Source of the DNA: Roseomonas sp. KE0001
GTDB taxonomy: Bacteria > Pseudomonadota > Alphaproteobacteria > Acetobacterales > Acetobacteraceae
Assembly: GCF_016107285.1 (NCBI RefSeq)
Contig: NZ_RCVQ01000005.1
Location: 124,001-188,000, forward strand
Length of the DNA stretch: 64,000 bases
Direction: 5' to 3'
In this document: positions 60,727 through 64,000 of the stretch, piece by piece
Layout: each line of letters starts with the position of its first letter
How positions within the stretch are numbered: the first letter of the stretch is position 1
The notes under the pieces: model-generated
What the model was told of the DNA's origin: nothing
Database searches by the model: none
Seen by the model: only the letters and a program-made list of their open reading frames with translations
Made by a program: the position numbers and the translations under genes

Positions 60727-61623
60727 ATGACCGCCACCCCCCTGTCGCCCTCCGGCGAGGCCCGCGCGAGGCTGACCGTCCTGATTCTGGCGAAGAACGA
60801 GGAAGGCTGCATCGCCCGCGCGGTGCAGAGCGTCGCCTTCGCCGACGAGGTGCTGATCCTCGACTCCGGCAGCACCGACCGCACGGTGGAGATCGCCGAA
60901 GGGCTCGGCGCGCGCGTCGTGCATCAGGACTGGCTGGGCTGGGGCAAGCAGCACCGGCGCGGCGTCGAGCTGGCCACGCATGACTGGCTGCTCTCCATCG
61001 ATTCCGACGAGATCGTCACGCCGCAGCTCGCCGCCTCCATCCAGGCCGCGCTGGCCGCCGGCCCCGATCCGCGGAATGGCTATGTGGTGGACCGCCAGGA
61101 TGAATTCCTGGGCCGGCTGATGCCGAGCATGCGCCGGCGCAGCAAGCGGATGAACTTCATCCGCCTGTTCAACCGCCGCTTCGGCAACTGGGACCCGACC
61201 ATGCTGGTGCATGAGGAGATCCGCGTCCCCGGCGCCGCCCTCATGCTGGATGGGCCGCTGCTGCACTGGCGCAACTACTCCATCTCGGCGCAGATGCAGA
61301 CGCTGGACCGCAACTCCGATCTCGAGGGCCGGATGCTGTCCGAGGCCGGCAAGGCCAGCGCGCTGATGCTGTTCCTGAAGCCGCTGCTGCGCTTCGGCTG
61401 GATCTACATCGTCTCGGGTTGCTGGAAGCTCGGGCCACGCGGCTTCATCTGGGCCGGGCTGCATGCCTCCGGCGAGTTCCTGCGGCAGGCCAAGGCCTGG
61501 GAGCGGCAGCATGTCACGCCGATGCCCGACCCGCCCGCCTCGGTCTATGCCGCTCCCGACGCGCCGCCGCCCGCGCCCGCGCCCGCGCGGCGGCCGGCGG
61601 CGACGGAGCCGGTCCGCACATGA
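60727..61623 (+). CDS. Glycosyltransferase family 2 (WaaE/KdtX-like)
   Basis: 298-residue GT2 glycosyltransferase. RLTVLILAKNEEGCIARAVQSVAFADEVLILDSGSTDRT is the Rossmann-like nucleotide-binding strand with the DSGSTD motif, and LLSIDSDEIV is the DXD-type metal site. VLVHEEIRVPG and HWRNYSISAQMQTLDRNSDLEGRML belong to the WaaE/LgtF branch that transfers glucose or heptose to lipid A core. A C-terminal amphipathic segment (IYIVSGCWKLGPRGFIWAGLHAS) suggests membrane association. Upstream, the DctP-like gene is divergent; the following glycosyltransferase gene overlaps by ATGA, forming a three-gene operon. Confidence 0.92.
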   Translation: MTATPLSPSGEARARLTVLILAKNEEGCIARAVQSVAFADEVLILDSGSTDRTVEIAEGLGARVVHQDWLGWGKQHRRGVELATHDWLLSIDSDEIVTPQLAASIQAALAAGPDPRNGYVVDRQDEFLGRLMPSMRRRSKRMNFIRLFNRRFGNWDPTMLVHEEIRVPGAALMLDGPLLHWRNYSISAQMQTLDRNSDLEGRMLSEAGKASALMLFLKPLLRFGWIYIVSGCWKLGPRGFIWAGLHASGEFLRQAKAWERQHVTPMPDPPASVYAAPDAPPPAPAPARRPAATEPVRT

Positions 61624-62804
61624 ACGCCCTCCCCCCGCGCGCCGAGCGCCGCCGCGTCCTGATCGTCAACCGCGTCGGCCATCTGGGCGGCGTGGAACGG
61701 GTCATCCTGAACCTGGCCAGCGGCCTCCCCCGGCATGGCTGGGAGCCCATCCTGGCCTGCCCCGACGGCGGCGAGCTGGCCGAGGCGGCGCGCGCGCAGG
61801 GGCTGCGCGTGGCGCCCACGCCCTTCGACCGCATGCGCATCACCGCCGATCCGCGCGTGCTGCTGCGCTATCCGCTGGCCTGGCGCCAGGGTGCCGCGGC
61901 GGTGGAGCGGATCTGCCGCGACGAGCAGGTCTCGTTGATCCACGCGCATCATCCGGTCGGCTCGCTCTATGCGCGCCGCGCGGCGCGGGCGCTCGGCCTG
62001 CCCATCCTGCTGCACGTCCATGAATCCCTGCCGGCCCGTCCGCTCTACGCGCTGGCGCTGCGCCAGGCGGTGCGTGACTACAGCCGCTACATCGCCGTCT
62101 CCGGCGCCGGTACCGCGCTGCTGGCCAGCATCGGCGCCGATCTCGACCGCGGCAGCGTCATTCCGAACGGCATCGAGGCGCGCCTGCTGGACGGCCCGCC
62201 GCCCGCTCCCGCCGCCGAGGTCACCGGCCCCGGCCCGCATATCGGCGTCTTCGGAGTCATCGAGCCGCGCAAGGGGCAGGACGTCTTCCTGCGCGCGGCG
62301 GAGCTGCTGGCGCGGGACCATCCGCAGGCGCAGTTCTGGATCGTCGGCCCGCTGGCGCTGAAGGATAAGGCCGGCTTCCAGGCGCAGATCCGCGCCATGG
62401 CCGAGAACCCCGTGCTGCGCGGCCGCGTGCATTTCACCGGTTTCCGCGCCGATGTCGGCGCCTGGATGCGGGCGATGGATGTCGTCGTGCAAGCCTCGGT
62501 GAAGCATGAATCCCTTAGCATGGTGCTGCTGGAAGCCATGGCGCTCGGCCGACCGATCGTCGCCACGCGCGTCGGCGGCACGGAGGAGGGCATTCGGGAC
62601 GACCATACCGGGCTGATCGTGGCGCCGGGCGACGCCCCTGCCCTGGCCGCCGCCATCGCGCGCGCGGCCGGGCCGGAGGGCGCGGCGCTCGGCGCCGCGG
62701 CGGCCCGCTCGGCGCGCGAGGTCTTCGCGCCCGAGGTGTTCTGCCGGAAGGTCGCCGAGGTCTACGACCAGGTTGTCGCCACGCATGCGGAGAGCCGGGC
62801 ATGA
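61620..62804 (+). CDS. Glycosyltransferase family 4
   Basis: 394-residue GT-B enzyme of the GT4 class. The N-terminal Rossmann domain has RVLIVNRVGHLGGVERVILNLASGLPRHGWEP, with VSLIHAHHPVGSLYARRA after it. The C-terminal donor domain shows HIGVFGVIEPRKGQDVFLRAAELL, FWIVGPL, HFTGFRADVGAWMRAMDVVVQASVKHESLSMVLLEAMALGRPIVATRVGGTEEGI, in which the ESLSMVLLEAM pattern is the EX7E-type retaining site. It retains stereochemistry of the donor sugar and probably adds a residue to the EPS repeat. The stop overlaps the start of the next gene (ATGA). Confidence 0.93.
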   Translation: MNALPPRAERRRVLIVNRVGHLGGVERVILNLASGLPRHGWEPILACPDGGELAEAARAQGLRVAPTPFDRMRITADPRVLLRYPLAWRQGAAAVERICRDEQVSLIHAHHPVGSLYARRAARALGLPILLHVHESLPARPLYALALRQAVRDYSRYIAVSGAGTALLASIGADLDRGSVIPNGIEARLLDGPPPAPAAEVTGPGPHIGVFGVIEPRKGQDVFLRAAELLARDHPQAQFWIVGPLALKDKAGFQAQIRAMAENPVLRGRVHFTGFRADVGAWMRAMDVVVQASVKHESLSMVLLEAMALGRPIVATRVGGTEEGIRDDHTGLIVAPGDAPALAAAIARAAGPEGAALGAAAARSAREVFAPEVFCRKVAEVYDQVVATHAESRA

Positions 62805-63952
62805 AGGTCGCCATCGTCCACGACGTCATCAACCAGTATGGCGGCGCCGAGAAGGTGCTGGAGGAGCTGCGCGCGATCTATCCGGACGCCACCATCATGG
62901 CGCCGAGCTATCATCCGGACCTGCTGCCGCCGCGCTTCCGTGACTGGGGCATCCGCACCAGCTGGCTCGACCGCCTGCCCGGCGCCAACCGCTTTCACCG
63001 CATCGTCTTCCCGCTCTACCCCTTCGCCATGCAGAGCCTGGTGACGGATGGCTACGACCTGGTGATCAGCAGCGCCTTCAACTTCGCGCACAATGTCACC
63101 ACCGGGCCGGACACCACGCATGTCTGCTACTGCCACTCGCCCTCGCGCTTCCTCTGGGACTTCGACGCCTATGCGCGGCGCGAGGGCTTCGGCAAGGTCA
63201 AGCGCGGACTGATCGCACCCTTCCTCCCGCCGCTGCGCGGACTCGACATCGCCTCGGCGCAGGGCGTGGATCACTGGATCGCCACCAGCGATCTGGTGCA
63301 GCGGCGCATCCGCAAGACCTATCGCCGCCGCAGCGCGCTGATCCCGCCGCCGATCGACATCAACGAGTTCCACGTCGCGCCGCGGCATGACGGCTACTAC
63401 CTGCTACTGATGCGCCTGGTGGGCTGGAAGCGCGCGGATGTCGCCATCGAGGCCTGCAACCGGCTCGGCCTGAAGCTGCTGGTCGCCGGCGACGGGCGCG
63501 ACACGGCGCGGCTGAAGCAGATGGCCGGCCCGACCATCGAGTTCGTCGGCCGTGTGGATGGCGCGCGCAAGGCGGATCTCTACGCGCGCTGCGCCGCCTT
63601 CATCCTGCCGGCGATCGAGGATTTCGGCATCACCCCCCTGGAGGCCATGGCGTCCGGCCGGCCGGTCATCGCGCTCGGCCAGGGCGGCGCGCTGGACACG
63701 GTGCGGCCCGGCGTCACCGGTGAGTTCTTCGCCGAGCAGGAGGCCGGCAGCCTGGCCGGCGTGCTGAGCGGCTTCGACCCCGATGCCTATGACCCCCAGG
63801 CCATCCGCCGGCATGCCGCGCAGTACGACCGCACGGTCTTCCAGCGCCGCATCCGCGAGGAGGTGGCGCGCGCCATGCGCCGCCAGGGCCGCGCCCCCGG
63901 CTCCGCCCCGGATCGTCCCGCCCGCCCGGCCGAGCCGCAGCTGGTGGCCTGA
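62801..63952 (+). CDS. Glycosyltransferase family 4 (mannosyltransferase-like)
   Basis: 383-residue GT4 enzyme of GT-B fold. N-terminal MKVAIVHDVINQYGGAEKVLEELRAIYPDATIMAPSYHP, and a conserved CYCHSPSRFLWDFDAYARREG segment typical of the WcaC/GumH/WbaZ-like branch. The donor domain has YYLLLMRLVGWKRADVAIEACNRLGLKLLVAGDGRDTARLK, IEFVGRVDGARKADLYARCAAFILPAIEDFGITPLEAMASGRPVIALGQGGALDTV with the EDFGITPLEAM EX7E-type motif. The C-terminal tail (PGSAPDRPARPAEPQLVA) is unstructured. Likely transfers mannose or another hexose into the EPS repeat unit. ATGA overlap with the previous gene. Confidence 0.93.
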   Translation: MKVAIVHDVINQYGGAEKVLEELRAIYPDATIMAPSYHPDLLPPRFRDWGIRTSWLDRLPGANRFHRIVFPLYPFAMQSLVTDGYDLVISSAFNFAHNVTTGPDTTHVCYCHSPSRFLWDFDAYARREGFGKVKRGLIAPFLPPLRGLDIASAQGVDHWIATSDLVQRRIRKTYRRRSALIPPPIDINEFHVAPRHDGYYLLLMRLVGWKRADVAIEACNRLGLKLLVAGDGRDTARLKQMAGPTIEFVGRVDGARKADLYARCAAFILPAIEDFGITPLEAMASGRPVIALGQGGALDTVRPGVTGEFFAEQEAGSLAGVLSGFDPDAYDPQAIRRHAAQYDRTVFQRRIREEVARAMRRQGRAPGSAPDRPARPAEPQLVA

Positions 63953-63955
63953 TCC

Positions 63956-64000
63956 ATGGCGACCGATACGCCACCCGCCGGCCCTCTGGACCGCGAGGGG
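63956..64000 (+). CDS. Start of a further gene, truncated by the window edge
   Basis: ATG 63956 opens a frame of 15 codons (MATDTPPAGPLDREG) up to the end, four bases after the preceding glycosyltransferase. It is probably the next gene of the EPS operon. The N-terminal Pro/Asp-rich stretch resembles the disordered beginning of many transferases, but no function can be inferred. Confidence 0.45.
   Translation, partial: MATDTPPAGPLDREG

Overview
The window is a GC-rich stretch of chromosome with short intergenic gaps and many ATGA/TGATG start-stop overlaps. It carries cyoABCD with a RegB/RegA pair, TRAP and Bug-type solute receptors, many LysR regulators, non-phosphorylative arabinonate genes and an EPS locus. 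This suggests an alphaproteobacterium of the Acetobacteraceae (Roseomonas-like). The assignment is inferred from gene content; no rRNA or tRNA is visible.

Layout. 1-1112: end of a 2,3-dihydroxybenzoate siderophore locus (EntA-like SDR, then an esterase). 1136-2494: MFS carrier. 2741-9587: cytochrome bo3 ubiquinol oxidase (cyoABCD), a SURF1 protein and the redox-sensing RegB/RegA-type two-component pair, all on the + strand. 9611-11817: DNA polymerase IV and a DUF2332 protein. 11887-18006: two paralogous family-5 solute-binding proteins flanking a GMC oxidoreductase, with a divergent LysR regulator. 18007-21856: AidB-like acyl-CoA dehydrogenase, another LysR and a YhcG/DUF1016 PD-(D/E)XK nuclease. 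22045-28881: TRAP transporter (dctPQM) joined to hydantoinase/oxoprolinase A and B subunits. 28932-33951: LysR, L-arabinonate dehydratase and a probable 2-keto-3-deoxyarabonate dehydratase, with a divergent Bug receptor. 34003-37283: two oligopeptide-type ABC ATPases behind a Fur-like palindrome, then KdsD and a 58-residue protein.

37596-45239: fused indolepyruvate ferredoxin oxidoreductase, MetY, an aldo/keto reductase, LysR and small ORFs. 45247-49428: Mn/Fe-type ABC importer (receptor, ATPase, two permeases) with a divergent MntR and a recognisable MntR-like box. 49541-64000: polysaccharide locus with glycosyltransferases, a Wzy/O-antigen-ligase-like protein, a polyprenyl-phosphate sugar transferase, UDP-glucuronate decarboxylase, a Wzc-like tyrosine kinase, a Wzx-like flippase and a small DctP-like exported protein. 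Transcription there diverges from an AT-rich 442-bp gap.

Themes. (1) Metal homeostasis: siderophore genes, a Fur-like site and an MntR circuit. (2) Redox-controlled respiration: the RegB homologue keeps the quinone-site motif and the redox cysteine and sits next to the quinol oxidase it could control. (3) Acid and sugar-acid catabolism built from receptor-transporter-LysR modules. (4) A Wzx/Wzy-type exopolysaccharide pathway that can make UDP-xylose.

The most interesting loose ends are a surf1 frame without any ATG/GTG/TTG start, a DctP-like protein inside the EPS locus, 12-bp tandem repeats before a LysR gene, paired hairpins inside the EPS operon, and transport receptors or ATPases without permeases.
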